Source: Sporocytophaga myxococcoides
GTDB lineage: Bacteria; Bacteroidota; Bacteroidia; Cytophagales; Cytophagaceae
Length of the DNA: 64,000 bases
Assembly: GCF_000775915.1 (NCBI RefSeq)
Contig: NZ_BBLT01000008.1
Span: 62,001 to 126,000, forward strand
Reading direction: 5' to 3'
In this document: piece after piece, positions 17,811 through 26,434 of the stretch
Position numbering within the stretch: the stretch's first letter is position 1
How the letters are laid out: each line of letters opens with the position of its first letter
Program-made: the position numbers and the translations under genes
Notes under the pieces: model-generated
What the model was told of the DNA's origin: nothing
Seen by the model: only the letters and a program-made list of their open reading frames with translations
Databases searched by the model: none

Positions 17811-18533
17811 TTAGCTCCCAAATACTTTTTTTAGTATATCCGATACTCTGGCAGCAGGATCTTTCCTGATCTTAGTCTCTTCATCTGCGACAAGCACAAA
17901 CAGGCCATTTAAAGCCTTATTGGTAGTGTATCTAGTAAGGTCAGTATCTACCTTTTTTACCAATGGAAGTTTATTATAAAGAGTCGTTATTTCTTCCCAT
18001 TTTTTGGTTGCGGTAGTTTTGTCAAGTGCAGTTGTAATGTGTGGAGCAAATGCATTGTACAAAGAAGAAGAGGTTGTTTTTCTTAAATAACCTGTAGCAG
18101 CAGTATCTGGGCCGGTAAGAATATTTTTGGCGTCAGTAACAGTCATTTGCTTAATTGAGTTTGCGAAGATAGTTGCAGCTTCTTTTGAAGCATCTTCTGC
18201 AGCTCTGTTAAGTGTCACTTCAAATTCATCCACCTGTTTGCCATAGCCGAGCTTACGTAATTCTGTAGCTACTCTCTGACAATCCTCTGGAAAAGGGATC
18301 TTTACTTTGGGGTTTTTATAGAAACCATCTAGTTTATTAAGGCTTTGAGATGCATTAGCAGAGCCAAGTGTCAAAGCTTCTTTAAGCCCGTCTATAATTT
18401 CGGTCTCGGAAAGTGATTTGGTTGTGCTCCCCAATTTGGTAGGAATTTTGGTTCCTCCAATTTTGATCTGGCTAAAAGACAAAGTTGAGCTTGAAATTAG
18501 GATTATTGAAGCAAATATTTTTAAGGAGTTCAT
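17811..18533 (-). CDS. DUF4197 family secreted protein
   Basis: 240 residues with a signal peptide (MNSLKIFASIILISSSTLSF, then SQ). The mature part matches the DUF4197 pattern: an early IIDGLKEALTLGSANASQSLNKLDGFYKN, a middle ATIFANSIKQMTVTDAKNIL and a late NKALNGLFVLVADEE. DUF4197 proteins are exported, helical and common in Gram-negative bacteria, with no known function. It is probably periplasmic. It lies about 125 bases downstream of the DUF4199 gene on the same strand. The convergent terminator at 17757-17793 ends its transcription. Confidence 0.85.
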   Translation of the reverse strand: MNSLKIFASIILISSSTLSFSQIKIGGTKIPTKLGSTTKSLSETEIIDGLKEALTLGSANASQSLNKLDGFYKNPKVKIPFPEDCQRVATELRKLGYGKQVDEFEVTLNRAAEDASKEAATIFANSIKQMTVTDAKNILTGPDTAATGYLRKTTSSSLYNAFAPHITTALDKTTATKKWEEITTLYNKLPLVKKVDTDLTRYTTNKALNGLFVLVADEETKIRKDPAARVSDILKKVFGS

Positions 18534-18657
18534 ATGTTTGGGTAGGTTCTTTGGTTAATTTTTTTAGTTTTATGCCAAAAGCAATTACGCTATTATAAAC
18601 GAATCAGTTTGAGAAAATTTTTATTGTTCAAAGAAACCTTAGCTCTTTTTGTTTCAA

Positions 18658-19218
18658 TTATTTAATTTCTTCATTGTCAGTATCGACGATTGAGTCATTG
18701 TCAGACTTTTTTTGCCCTGGTTGTGAAAAATCGTGCGGGTTTTTATTCCTTAGAATTATAGCGACAACAAGGGAGATTATGAGTCCATAAAACAGAGTTC
18801 CTGTTACTGAAGCGAAAAATTGCTGTGAAGGAGAAAAGCTTTTTTTGATTTCTTCAATTTGTTTCTGAATTTCTTCCGGACTCGCTTTTCCTGTCATTAG
18901 ATTTTTACTTTCCGAAATTAAAAATTCAAGGAAATTGGTGTTAATCCATTTAACATAAATAAAATTAAAAATTCCGGTTACAAGACCTGCGAAAAATGAG
19001 ATAATTACTCCTGCCATAACTGCTTGGCTAAAAGATATTTTTCCCTGGTAGATGCATTCTCTGGCAGTTTTTATGCCTAAATAAATTCCGATACCAAGAA
19101 TTATCCAACCTATTAAACCTAAGAAAGGTGCAATTCTGTATATGTATTCGTAATAAACAACAAGCCAAATGCCTGCTGCAGAGCCTGTAATCAGGCCGTA
19201 TGAAACTCTTTTATCCAT
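18658..19218 (-). CDS. DUF4199 family membrane protein
   Basis: 186 residues with four hydrophobic segments: about 5-22, 32-50, 66-90 and 136-158. A predicted extramembrane stretch rich in Glu and Lys lies between the third and fourth (about 100-130), and the C-terminal tail is acidic. This pattern fits DUF4199, a family of small inner-membrane proteins almost restricted to Bacteroidota and of unknown function. It starts 25 bases after the M23 peptidase stop on the same strand, so the two are probably cotranscribed; in that case the product could be linked to envelope maintenance (inference). Confidence 0.8.
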   Translation of the reverse strand: MDKRVSYGLITGSAAGIWLVVYYEYIYRIAPFLGLIGWIILGIGIYLGIKTARECIYQGKISFSQAVMAGVIISFFAGLVTGIFNFIYVKWINTNFLEFLISESKNLMTGKASPEEIQKQIEEIKKSFSPSQQFFASVTGTLFYGLIISLVVAIILRNKNPHDFSQPGQKKSDNDSIVDTDNEEIK

Positions 19219-19243
19219 ACGGCCAAATTAAGGTAAAAAAAGC

Positions 19244-20566
19244 TTATTTAGAAAACTGATTTTGTGATTTGTCTGATGTATTGGCTTGAGCTTCTTCTGT
19301 TACATTTATATCATCCAGACCAGCAAGCATTTCGTCCCTGAGTGCTTTGAACTGTTTCATATCTGATTTTTTAACGGGATCCCCTTTAATAGTCTTCACT
19401 TTTGTCCCATCTATTTGCTTTCCATTTTCCCAAAACCGGAAACAAACATGGGGGCCGCTTGCGAGCCCTGTGCTGCCAACATAACCAATAACCTGCCCCT
19501 GTTTTACCTTGGTTCCCGGTTTCATGCCTTTTGCTATTCTTGACATGTGAAGGTATTGAGTAGTATGAGTTTTATTGTGTTTTATCTTAACATAGTTTCC
19601 ATTAAATACAGCAAACTTAGCTTCTGTAACTACTCCGTCAGCGACTGTCATTATAGGCGTTCCTGTGGGAGCTGCATAATCCGTTCCAAGGTGAGCCTTA
19701 AATACTTTTTGGACAGGGTGAAATCTTCTTTTAGAAAACTTGGAGCTAATCCGGAAGAATTTTAAAGGAGATTTTAAGAATCCCCCTTGCTGAAGACTAT
19801 TTCCATCTTCATCATAAAAGGCATCTTTGCCATTCTTTCCGAAATTAAAAGCGTAATATTTTTTATTGTCATGCTCAAAGCATACTGAATGAATTCTCTT
19901 AACATTCAGAGGTTGTCCATCAAGTGTAACCTCGTCAAATATAATTTTAAAATTATCCCCTTGCTGTATTTTAAAAAAATCGACTTTTCTTGCGAAAATT
20001 TTTGAAAGCTCATATGCCAATACAGCGGGTGCATTGATCTGTTGAAGAGTTTCATAAAGGGAGCCAGTGATAGTACCACCAGTCCTTCTTTCTATTGTAT
20101 CAGTGGGTTTCAGGTCTACAAGTACTTCCAATGGAGTTGTTTTGAATACAATAGTCTGGGTAGGATCTCCATAATAAATGAATCCTCTGGCTACTGAGTC
20201 TTTTTTAGATCTTAAAACATCATAAGATTTACCTGCTTGTATTTTACTTACTTTGAATTTGTTTTTTGATTCTGTTATAAGCTGGTTAATCACCTCTTTG
20301 GGTACATTATATTTTTGAAGGATTGAAGTGAAATTTTCATTCTTCTTTACCTTTTCTTCTATGATAGATAAAGAATCAATGTTCATTCCGTATTGGATAA
20401 CCGGAGCCGGAGGAGGGAGTTGCTCTATTGTATCAATCCTTTGTTCTTCTTTCAGTGCTTCTATTTCGTTGTTCGATCTGTCTATCGTTAAAAAGAAAAA
20501 TAATATCAGAGCCGACGTAATAATTAAGGTTGCAAGAATGAAAATTCTTAATTGCTTTTTGTGCAT
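19244..20566 (-). CDS. membrane-anchored M23 family peptidase
   Basis: 440 residues. An N-terminal membrane anchor (about 7-28) is followed by a periplasmic stalk and an OapA/LysM-like region (about 70-200). The LytM (M23) domain spans about 280-395, with His292 and Asp296 (AHLGTDYAAPTGTPI), His340 (QYLHM) and His373 in GPHVCFRFW. In most M23 enzymes the last motif is HxH; here the second His is Cys375. His373 would be the catalytic residue, and Cys375 could still hold zinc. Such enzymes cut peptidoglycan cross-bridges and act in growth or division. The variant motif GPHVCxRFW is one I associate with Bacteroidota. It heads a probable two-gene unit with DUF4199. Confidence 0.88.
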   Translation of the reverse strand: MHKKQLRIFILATLIITSALILFFFLTIDRSNNEIEALKEEQRIDTIEQLPPPAPVIQYGMNIDSLSIIEEKVKKNENFTSILQKYNVPKEVINQLITESKNKFKVSKIQAGKSYDVLRSKKDSVARGFIYYGDPTQTIVFKTTPLEVLVDLKPTDTIERRTGGTITGSLYETLQQINAPAVLAYELSKIFARKVDFFKIQQGDNFKIIFDEVTLDGQPLNVKRIHSVCFEHDNKKYYAFNFGKNGKDAFYDEDGNSLQQGGFLKSPLKFFRISSKFSKRRFHPVQKVFKAHLGTDYAAPTGTPIMTVADGVVTEAKFAVFNGNYVKIKHNKTHTTQYLHMSRIAKGMKPGTKVKQGQVIGYVGSTGLASGPHVCFRFWENGKQIDGTKVKTIKGDPVKKSDMKQFKALRDEMLAGLDDINVTEEAQANTSDKSQNQFSK

Positions 20567-20740
20567 ACTTTAATGATTTAATAAAAGAAGGAATAACCAC
20601 TTAAACCTTCGCTTTCTGGAAAAAATTCCAGACTAATCAGAATAAAATCAGGCTTTTATTGCCTGGTGAATTTTTGGAAAGAAAATTTAATACGGCCGGG
20701 AATAGAAAAAAGTTTTAGAATTAAGTGTGGTATAAAAAAA
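20567..20740. other. leader of the M23 gene
   Basis: Together with the element above it, this makes a 314-bp gap. It holds a small hairpin CAGGC-TTTTATT-GCCTG at 20648-20664 that, on the minus strand, runs into ATTTTATT. It could be a weak second terminator for metZ or an attenuator of the M23 gene. I see no small gene. Confidence 0.4.
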
Positions 20741-20862
20741 ACGAGGCTGTCTAAAAAGTAAATTTCCTAAAAAAATCATTGTATTATATTTAGAAAAACG
20801 GCCTTTTACTGGTTATTTATTGCACTAAAAAATAAGAGGCTGCCCTTTTTAGACAGCCTCGT
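20741..20862. repeat. 122-bp element with perfect 18-bp inverted ends (MITE-like)
   Basis: The ends are ACGAGGCTGTCTAAAAAG (20741-20758) and its exact reverse complement (20845-20862). The interior has no open frame. Ends of the GAGGCTGTCTAAAAAG kind resemble insertion-sequence termini (IS1182/IS5-like) in Bacteroidota. No clear target duplication is seen next to the ends. The right end doubles as part of the metZ terminator. Confidence 0.6.
20830..20862 (-). terminator. intrinsic terminator of metZ
   Basis: On the minus strand GAGGCTG, an 11-base loop and CAGCCTC are followed by TTATTTTTTAG, 18 bases after the metZ stop. The hairpin overlaps the right inverted repeat of the MITE-like element. 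Confidence 0.75.
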
Positions 20863-20880
20863 CGAATTAAGATGGTGGAA

Positions 20881-22083
20881 TTAATTATTGACTGCTACAC
20901 TCACTTTGGATTTCTCAAGTGCCTGTTCTATATCTTTGATGATATCTTCTATGTTTTCAAGGCCGACAGAAACTCTGATTAATCCAGGTAGAATACCAAC
21001 AGCCAGTCTGTCTTGTTCAGTAAGTTTGGAATGTGTGGTAGAGGCAGGGTGTGTTGTAATTGTTCTTGAATCACCAAGATTAGCGCTGTTTGTCGCCATA
21101 ATACAGGCATTAAGAAAGTCTCTTCCTCTTTCCAATCCTCCTTTTATGATAAACGTAACTATACCGCCTCCGGCTTTCATTTGTTTTTTAGCAAGAGCGT
21201 ATTGGGGATGGCTTTTTAAGAAAGGATATTTAACAGATTCTATTTCAGGATGATTTTCAAGATATTCAGCTAGCTTTAAAGCATTGTCACAGTGTCTGTC
21301 CATTCTTACAGCCAGTGTTTCAAGGCTTTTTGAAAAGATCCAGGCATTAAATGGTGATAAAGCCGGACCTGTATGTCTGCTGAAGAATCTTACTTCTTTG
21401 ATTAATTCTTTGCTTCCAACAATGATTCCACCGATTGCTCTTCCTTGTCCGTCTATAAATTTTGTAGCGGAGTGGTTAACTATATGAGCCCCCCATTTAA
21501 TTGGCTGCTGTAGATAAGGAGTAGCAAAACAATTGTCAACATTAAGAATGATGTTGTGTTTGTTAGCTAGTTTGCCCAACCACTCAAGATCTATCAGATC
21601 CAGTGCAGGATTGGAAGGGGTTTCCACCATAATCATTTTGGTGTTTTTTTGTATCAAGCCTTCCCAGGTATCAGGTTTGTCTATATCAGCAAATGTATGT
21701 GTGATTCCCCATCTGGTAAAGATGTTAGTAAGAATCTGAATGGTAGATCCGAAAACAGATCTTGAGACAAGAATATGATCACCTGATTTCAAAAAAGCGG
21801 CCATGCTGGTAAATACCGCAGACATTCCGGATGCAAGTGCAAAGCCATCTTCGGCGCCTTCCATCTTGCAGATTTTTTCAATAAATTCCGAGTTATTTGG
21901 ATTGGAAAAACGTGTATAAATATTGCCCGGATATTCGTCTGCGAAGAGTGCACGTGCCTGCTCCGCGTCTTCAAATACAAAACTGGAGGTCATATAAATA
22001 GGGGCAGTATGCTCCCTGTTATAAGTTCTCTCCATCTGATTTCTAATCGCGTTGGTTTCAAAATGATCAAATTGCTGCTCCAT
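20881..22083 (-). CDS. metZ: O-succinylhomoserine sulfhydrylase
   Basis: 400 residues, full length for a Cys/Met-metabolism PLP enzyme. The PLP lysine is Lys208 in HSATKFIDGQGRAIGG; the FIDGQGR signature separates MetZ from cystathionine enzymes, which usually have YLSGHSD at this place. Other family motifs are YTRFSNPNNSEFIE, ASGMSAVFTS and VETPSNPALDLIDL. It joins sulfide to an activated homoserine, making homocysteine directly, a fitting partner of the nearby sulfite reductase. It lies 40 bases after an OsmC-like gene on the same strand, and a terminator follows. The promoter is presumably in the divergent region at 22538-22804. Confidence 0.92.
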   Translation of the reverse strand: MEQQFDHFETNAIRNQMERTYNREHTAPIYMTSSFVFEDAEQARALFADEYPGNIYTRFSNPNNSEFIEKICKMEGAEDGFALASGMSAVFTSMAAFLKSGDHILVSRSVFGSTIQILTNIFTRWGITHTFADIDKPDTWEGLIQKNTKMIMVETPSNPALDLIDLEWLGKLANKHNIILNVDNCFATPYLQQPIKWGAHIVNHSATKFIDGQGRAIGGIIVGSKELIKEVRFFSRHTGPALSPFNAWIFSKSLETLAVRMDRHCDNALKLAEYLENHPEIESVKYPFLKSHPQYALAKKQMKAGGGIVTFIIKGGLERGRDFLNACIMATNSANLGDSRTITTHPASTTHSKLTEQDRLAVGILPGLIRVSVGLENIEDIIKDIEQALEKSKVSVAVNN

Positions 22084-22123
22084 TCAATTTAATATTATAG
22101 TGATTAATTAAGATTCTCAGACT

Positions 22124-22537
22124 CTAGACTACATCAAGAGACCAGGTAATTTTGGCCGTTTTTTCAAGGGTCTTTGCTACTGAACAGTATTTGTCCAGAG
22201 ACAATACAATTGCTTTCTCAACTTTGGATGTGTCAACCGGCCCTTTTACAATAAATTTGATATGAATGTCCTGAAATAAAGAAGGGACTGCTTCAGGTTC
22301 TCTTTCTCCGTTGATTTCAATTTTAAAATCTGCAATTTCTACTCTTTGTTTTTTCAGAATCGATAAAACATCAATAGCACTGCAACCTCCTAATCCCATT
22401 AGGAGCAATTCCATTGGTCTTGCACCGAGGTTTTGCCCGCCAATGGCAGGAGAAGCGTCGATGTTTACATGGTTTCCCTGTTCGTTGGATGCTTCAAAAT
22501 GATAAGCATCGTTACGTCTGTCTAGTTTAATAAGCAT
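22124..22537 (-). CDS. OsmC/Ohr family protein
   Basis: 137 residues, the usual OsmC length. The two redox cysteines are present: GLGGCSAIDVLSIL (about 48-61) and DKYCSVAKTLEKTA (about 114-127). OsmC/Ohr proteins are thiol-dependent peroxidases that reduce organic hydroperoxides, but many members of this YhfA-like subgroup are found next to sulfur genes and have no proven substrate. It is the first gene of a probable osmC-metZ unit and is divergent from the sulfite reductase operon. The start at 22537 begins the typical MLIKLDRRNDAYHFEA strand pair. Confidence 0.88.
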   Translation of the reverse strand: MLIKLDRRNDAYHFEASNEQGNHVNIDASPAIGGQNLGARPMELLLMGLGGCSAIDVLSILKKQRVEIADFKIEINGEREPEAVPSLFQDIHIKFIVKGPVDTSKVEKAIVLSLDKYCSVAKTLEKTAKITWSLDVV

Positions 22538-22804
22538 GCTTCAAAATTAAATTAAATCCTGATGTTTATCTTGTTATATGTTCAAAATTATAAATAAAAT
22601 TTTTCATTTTATAATTATCGCCAAATAAAATTTTGAAATGAGCAGTTTGTTATATTTTTTTCAAAATTTTATTTTGTTGATGGGCTTTTTTAAAAAATTT
22701 TTGTTATTTTTGAATTGTACCTTCTTAGAGGGAACTTTTTAAGGAGGGAATTTCTTAAATTTAGAATACAAACCCTGCTCTTAGGAGCTTAACTAATTTT
22801 GTAA
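22538..22804. promoter_or_regulatory. divergent control region of the sulfur genes
   Basis: 267 bp, very AT-rich. A TATTTTTG at 22705-22712 matches the Bacteroidota -7 element (TAnnTTTG) toward the reductase operon, and TAATTTTG on the minus strand at about 22584-22591 does so toward osmC. Neither has a well-spaced TTTG partner. The reductase leader contains two direct copies of GAGGGAA (22728-22734 and 22744-22750) in a repeated GAGGGAA-n-TTT-n-TTAA setting 16 bases apart. This could be an operator or a leader structure. No known riboswitch pattern was recognised. Confidence 0.35.
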
Positions 22805-24943
22805 ATGAGCACAGAATTAAAAGTAAACAAAGAATTACTAGACAAGATCAATCCTGAAGCTAAGGAGGATATTTTGGAATTGCAAACCAAAATTCAGGCT
22901 TTCAGAAATCTTGAATTGGATCATGATAAATTCAGAGCTTTCCGATTGGCAAGAGGTGTGTATGGCCAGCGTCAGGAAGGTGTACAGATGGTACGTATAA
23001 AACTTCCTTTTGGAAAGGTTTCGCCTTTACAGTTAGTTAGAATTGCTGATATATCGGATCGTTATGCAGCTCATAATTTGCATTTAACAACCCGTCAGGA
23101 TATTCAGATTCACTTTGTAAAGCTGGAAAATGCACCCAAAGTGTGGGCTGAACTGGAGGAAGTTGGCGTAACTCTTAGAGAAGCATGCGGAAATACTGTT
23201 CGTAATATTACAGCTTCTTCTGAAGCAGGGATTGATCCGGAAGAGTTATTCGATGTTACTCCCTATGCTCATGCTGCTTTTAAGTTCTTCCTCAGAAATC
23301 CTGTTTGCCAGGAAATGGGAAGGAAATTTAAGATTTCCTTTTCAAGCAGCGAGAAAGATACTGCATTTGGTTTTATGCATGATCTTGGTTTTATACCAAG
23401 GGTAAAAACTGAAAACGGAAAAGAAGTCAGAGGATTTAAAGTATTCTTAGGAGGAGGGCTTGGTGCTCAGCCTTTCCTGGCTCACGTTGCTTATGAATTC
23501 TTACCGGAAGATCAGATGATTCCATTAATCGAAACGGTAATAAGGGTTTTTGACAGACATGGAGAAAGAAGTAAAAGGCATAAAGCTCGTTTAAAATATC
23601 TTGTAAACGGTATTGGCTTCGAAGCGTTCATGAAGCTTGTAGAAGGAGAGAAAAAGGCTATAAAATGCAAGTCATTTATTGTTGATAGAGATGCCGTAGA
23701 AACTAGTATTCCCGGACCTGAGAGAACTTATTCTACAACAGCTCCTTCAGATCCTCAGAAATACGAGAACTGGTTAAAGACCAATGTTTTCGAGCAAAAG
23801 CAAAAAGGATTTTATGGTGTAAATGTGAAGCAGTTCCTGGGCGATATGGCAACAGATACTGCAAGAGAATTTGCTGCCATAGTACAAAAATATGCTTCGG
23901 ATGATATCAGAATTACGGTAAACCAAGGCTGGTTGTTGAAATATGTCAGAAAAGAAGCTTTAACAGGTTTGTTTAATGAGTTGGATAAGCTTGGTCTTGC
24001 AGATCCTGGTTTTGACAGCACTGTTGATATCACTGCATGTCCGGGAACAGATACATGTAACCTTGCTATCAGCAGCAGTACCGGAATTTCTGGAGAGCTT
24101 GAGAGAATGATGAAAGAGGAATTTCCTGATCTTATCTTTAATAAAAACATCAAAATTAAAATCAGTGGTTGTATGAACGCCTGCGGCCAGCATACCATTG
24201 CTAATATAGGTTTTCATGGGATGTCCATTAAAAATGGAAACTATGTATTGCCTGCAATGCAATTACTTCTGGGTGGTGGAGTAGAACCGGATGGATCTGG
24301 AAGTATTGCGGATAAAGTTGTTAAACTTCCTACAAAAAGATGTCCTGATGCAGTTAGATTAATTCTTGCAGATTACGATGAGTTTGCATTTGAAGGGGAG
24401 TATTTCAATGACTATTATAGAAGGCAAATAGCAGCTGACAAAACTTATTTCTATAAGAAGTTAAAGCCTCTTGCTGAATTGTCAACACTTTCAGAGCTTG
24501 ATTACATTGACTGGGGGCATACCGAAAAATATGTGACTGAAGTTGGGGTTGGTGAATGCGCCGGGGTTATGCTTGACCTTGTTGGGACTCTGATAAATGA
24601 AACCGAAGATAAATTAAAGTGGGCTAAAAGAGCTTATGATAAAGATGCTTTTGCAGACAGTATTTATCAGTCTTATGCTACGTTTATCTGCGGAGCAAAA
24701 GCTTTGTTAACTTCGGAAAATATCAATTGCAATACACATATCGGTATAGTAAAAGATTTTGATACACACTTTATAGCTAAAGGACAATTGGAAGTAGATG
24801 GAGGTTCATTTGAGAAACTAGTTCTGAAGATGAGCGAACATGAGCCAACACAGGAGTTTGCTAAAGTTTACCTGGAAGAAGTAACAGATTTTCTAACAAA
24901 GGTAAGGGCATACAGAGCACAAAAGTTATTGGTAAACGGATAA
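22805..24943 (+). CDS. siroheme nitrite/sulfite reductase with extra C-terminal helical (HEPN-like) domain
   Basis: 712 residues. The ferredoxin-like and catalytic repeats of a siroheme reductase span about 40-570. The 4Fe-4S/siroheme cysteines are Cys412 and Cys418 (ACPGTDTCNLA), then Cys456 and Cys460 (SGCMNACGQH). LTTRQDIQIHF (94-104) is the usual first-repeat motif. It reduces sulfite to sulfide or nitrite to ammonia by six electrons. Neighbours for siroheme synthesis and homocysteine formation favour sulfite. After about residue 575 comes a helical extension of some 130 residues (LKWAKRAYDKDAFADSIYQSYATFICGAKALL) that resembles HEPN-type domains attached to this enzyme in Bacteroidota. 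It is first in a tight operon with cobA and the following genes. Confidence 0.92.
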   Translation: MSTELKVNKELLDKINPEAKEDILELQTKIQAFRNLELDHDKFRAFRLARGVYGQRQEGVQMVRIKLPFGKVSPLQLVRIADISDRYAAHNLHLTTRQDIQIHFVKLENAPKVWAELEEVGVTLREACGNTVRNITASSEAGIDPEELFDVTPYAHAAFKFFLRNPVCQEMGRKFKISFSSSEKDTAFGFMHDLGFIPRVKTENGKEVRGFKVFLGGGLGAQPFLAHVAYEFLPEDQMIPLIETVIRVFDRHGERSKRHKARLKYLVNGIGFEAFMKLVEGEKKAIKCKSFIVDRDAVETSIPGPERTYSTTAPSDPQKYENWLKTNVFEQKQKGFYGVNVKQFLGDMATDTAREFAAIVQKYASDDIRITVNQGWLLKYVRKEALTGLFNELDKLGLADPGFDSTVDITACPGTDTCNLAISSSTGISGELERMMKEEFPDLIFNKNIKIKISGCMNACGQHTIANIGFHGMSIKNGNYVLPAMQLLLGGGVEPDGSGSIADKVVKLPTKRCPDAVRLILADYDEFAFEGEYFNDYYRRQIAADKTYFYKKLKPLAELSTLSELDYIDWGHTEKYVTEVGVGECAGVMLDLVGTLINETEDKLKWAKRAYDKDAFADSIYQSYATFICGAKALLTSENINCNTHIGIVKDFDTHFIAKGQLEVDGGSFEKLVLKMSEHEPTQEFAKVYLEEVTDFLTKVRAYRAQKLLVNG

Positions 24944-24951
24944 TCAATCTT

Positions 24952-25776
24952 ATGAAGAGTGCAAGATTAACATTGGTTGGTGCTGGTCCCGGAGATCCGG
25001 AGCTGATAACGCTTAAGGGAATAAAAGCCCTTGCTGAAGCTGATGTTGTCTTGTATGACGCACTTATTCATCCTGAAATCCTTAATCATATTCCTGCAAA
25101 TACACCTAAGGTATTTGTGGGAAAAAAGAAGGGTGTATGTCAGTTTCCTCAGGAAGATATAAACAAACTGATTGTTGAGCATGCTTTTAAATATGGCCAT
25201 GTTGTAAGATTAAAAGGGGGAGATCCTTTTATTTTTGGTCGCGGTCATGAAGAGCTGGTCTATGCGCAGTCCTTTGATATTCCGACAACTGTAATTCCGG
25301 GTATATCAAGTTCAATTGCTGTGCCGGAGTTGCAGGGAATTCCTCTTACAAGACGGGGGGTTAATGATAGTTTCTGGGTGCTTACCGGAACTACCCGAAA
25401 TCATGAACTGTCTTCTGATATTGAAATAGCAGCACGTTCAAATGCTACAGTTGTCATTCTGATGGGGATGACAAAACTAAAAGAAATTGTTTCTATATTT
25501 CAGGAACAAAATAAAGGCGAGATACCTGTGGCTGTCATTCAAAACGGAACTATGCCTGATGAGAAGATTGGTCTGGGTACGATTGATACAATCGTTGATG
25601 TAGTTGATGATTTAAAACTTTCTTCTCCCGCTGTAATTGTGATAGGCAAAGTAGTTGATCTGCATCCTGATTTTGTAAACGAATTTATTTATCAGGAAAA
25701 GGTAAGACTTAAAGATACCAAAGGGGCGATGAATACGGAAACAAAAGAGTTTTATAGAAAATTGTTTAACTGGTAA
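24952..25776 (+). CDS. cobA: uroporphyrinogen-III C-methyltransferase
   Basis: 274 residues, the single-function SUMT type. It starts with VGAGPGDPELITLKGIKAL and has RLKGGDPFIFGRGHEE (about 84-99), VIPGISSSIAVPE and VVILMGMTKL, all SAM-dependent tetrapyrrole methylase motifs. It adds two methyl groups to uroporphyrinogen III to make precorrin-2, the first step to siroheme. The ATG at 24952 is only 8 bases after the reductase stop, so the operon is tight, and the product supplies the cofactor of the enzyme encoded before it. No cobalamin genes are nearby, which supports a siroheme role. Confidence 0.95.
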   Translation: MKSARLTLVGAGPGDPELITLKGIKALAEADVVLYDALIHPEILNHIPANTPKVFVGKKKGVCQFPQEDINKLIVEHAFKYGHVVRLKGGDPFIFGRGHEELVYAQSFDIPTTVIPGISSSIAVPELQGIPLTRRGVNDSFWVLTGTTRNHELSSDIEIAARSNATVVILMGMTKLKEIVSIFQEQNKGEIPVAVIQNGTMPDEKIGLGTIDTIVDVVDDLKLSSPAVIVIGKVVDLHPDFVNEFIYQEKVRLKDTKGAMNTETKEFYRKLFNW

Positions 25777-25788
25777 GCAAATTAAGAT

Positions 25789-26421
25789 TTGGAAAATCTG
25801 AACCATAAAGAATTAAATGACAGGAAAGGGAATCAACTCTTTCCTGTTTTTTTTAAGCTGGAACATTTGAAGGTACTTGTGGTAGGTGGCGGTTTTGTAG
25901 GGTTGGAAAAAGCGTCTGCAATATATAAAAACTGTCAGAGTGCACAGGTTACCCTGGTTGCGCCTGAAATAAAGGATGAAATCCGGGCAATTGCACTTGA
26001 ATATCCTTTACTTAAGTTAGAGCAAAGGGTGTATCACAAATCTGACCTCGAGGGAAAGGATCTTGTGATAGCTGCCACTTCAATAAGAGATCTTAATAAA
26101 CAGGTACATGAAGATGCAAAAAACTTAAGAGTACTTTGTAATATTGCGGATACACCTGATCTGTGTGATTTTTATCTTAGCTCAGTAGTTCAGAAAGGCG
26201 ATCTGAAGATAGCTGTATCAACCAATGGCAAATCTCCCACATTTGCTAAAAGGATGAGAGAATTACTGGAAGAGGTTCTGCCTGACAGCATAGATAAGAT
26301 ACTGGATAATCTGAACCAGATCAGAGAAAAATTAAGAGGGGATTTTGAATATAAAGTAAAGAAACTTGACGAGATTACGTCAGTTTTGAAAGAAAAGGAT
26401 AAATTTGATCAGAATAAATAA
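25789..26421 (+). CDS. precorrin-2 dehydrogenase / siroheme synthase N-domain protein
   Basis: 210 residues. The NAD-binding fold starts at LKVLVVGGGFVGLEKAS and is followed by VTLVAPEIKDEI, LVIAATSIRDLNKQVHED and CNIADTPDLCDFYLSSVVQKGDLKIAVSTNGKSP. This matches the N-terminal half of CysG and the stand-alone SirC/Met8 type, which oxidises precorrin-2 to sirohydrochlorin and may insert iron. The start is a TTG at 25789, 12 bases after cobA; no ATG lies close, and the conserved fold begins only 30 residues in, so the exact start is uncertain. Together with cobA it completes most of siroheme synthesis. Confidence 0.9.
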   Translation: MENLNHKELNDRKGNQLFPVFFKLEHLKVLVVGGGFVGLEKASAIYKNCQSAQVTLVAPEIKDEIRAIALEYPLLKLEQRVYHKSDLEGKDLVIAATSIRDLNKQVHEDAKNLRVLCNIADTPDLCDFYLSSVVQKGDLKIAVSTNGKSPTFAKRMRELLEEVLPDSIDKILDNLNQIREKLRGDFEYKVKKLDEITSVLKEKDKFDQNK

Positions 26422-26434
26422 AGTAACTTAAAAA

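Noticed and set aside
22538-22804. possible SAM-responsive riboswitch before osmC-metZ or the reductase
   Set aside because: I could not find the conserved pseudoknot or core sequences of known SAM riboswitches; the region is mostly A/T runs.
23812-24198. 128-codon minus-strand frame opposite the siroheme reductase
   Set aside because: It runs across the cluster cysteine region of the reductase, so it is a shadow frame.
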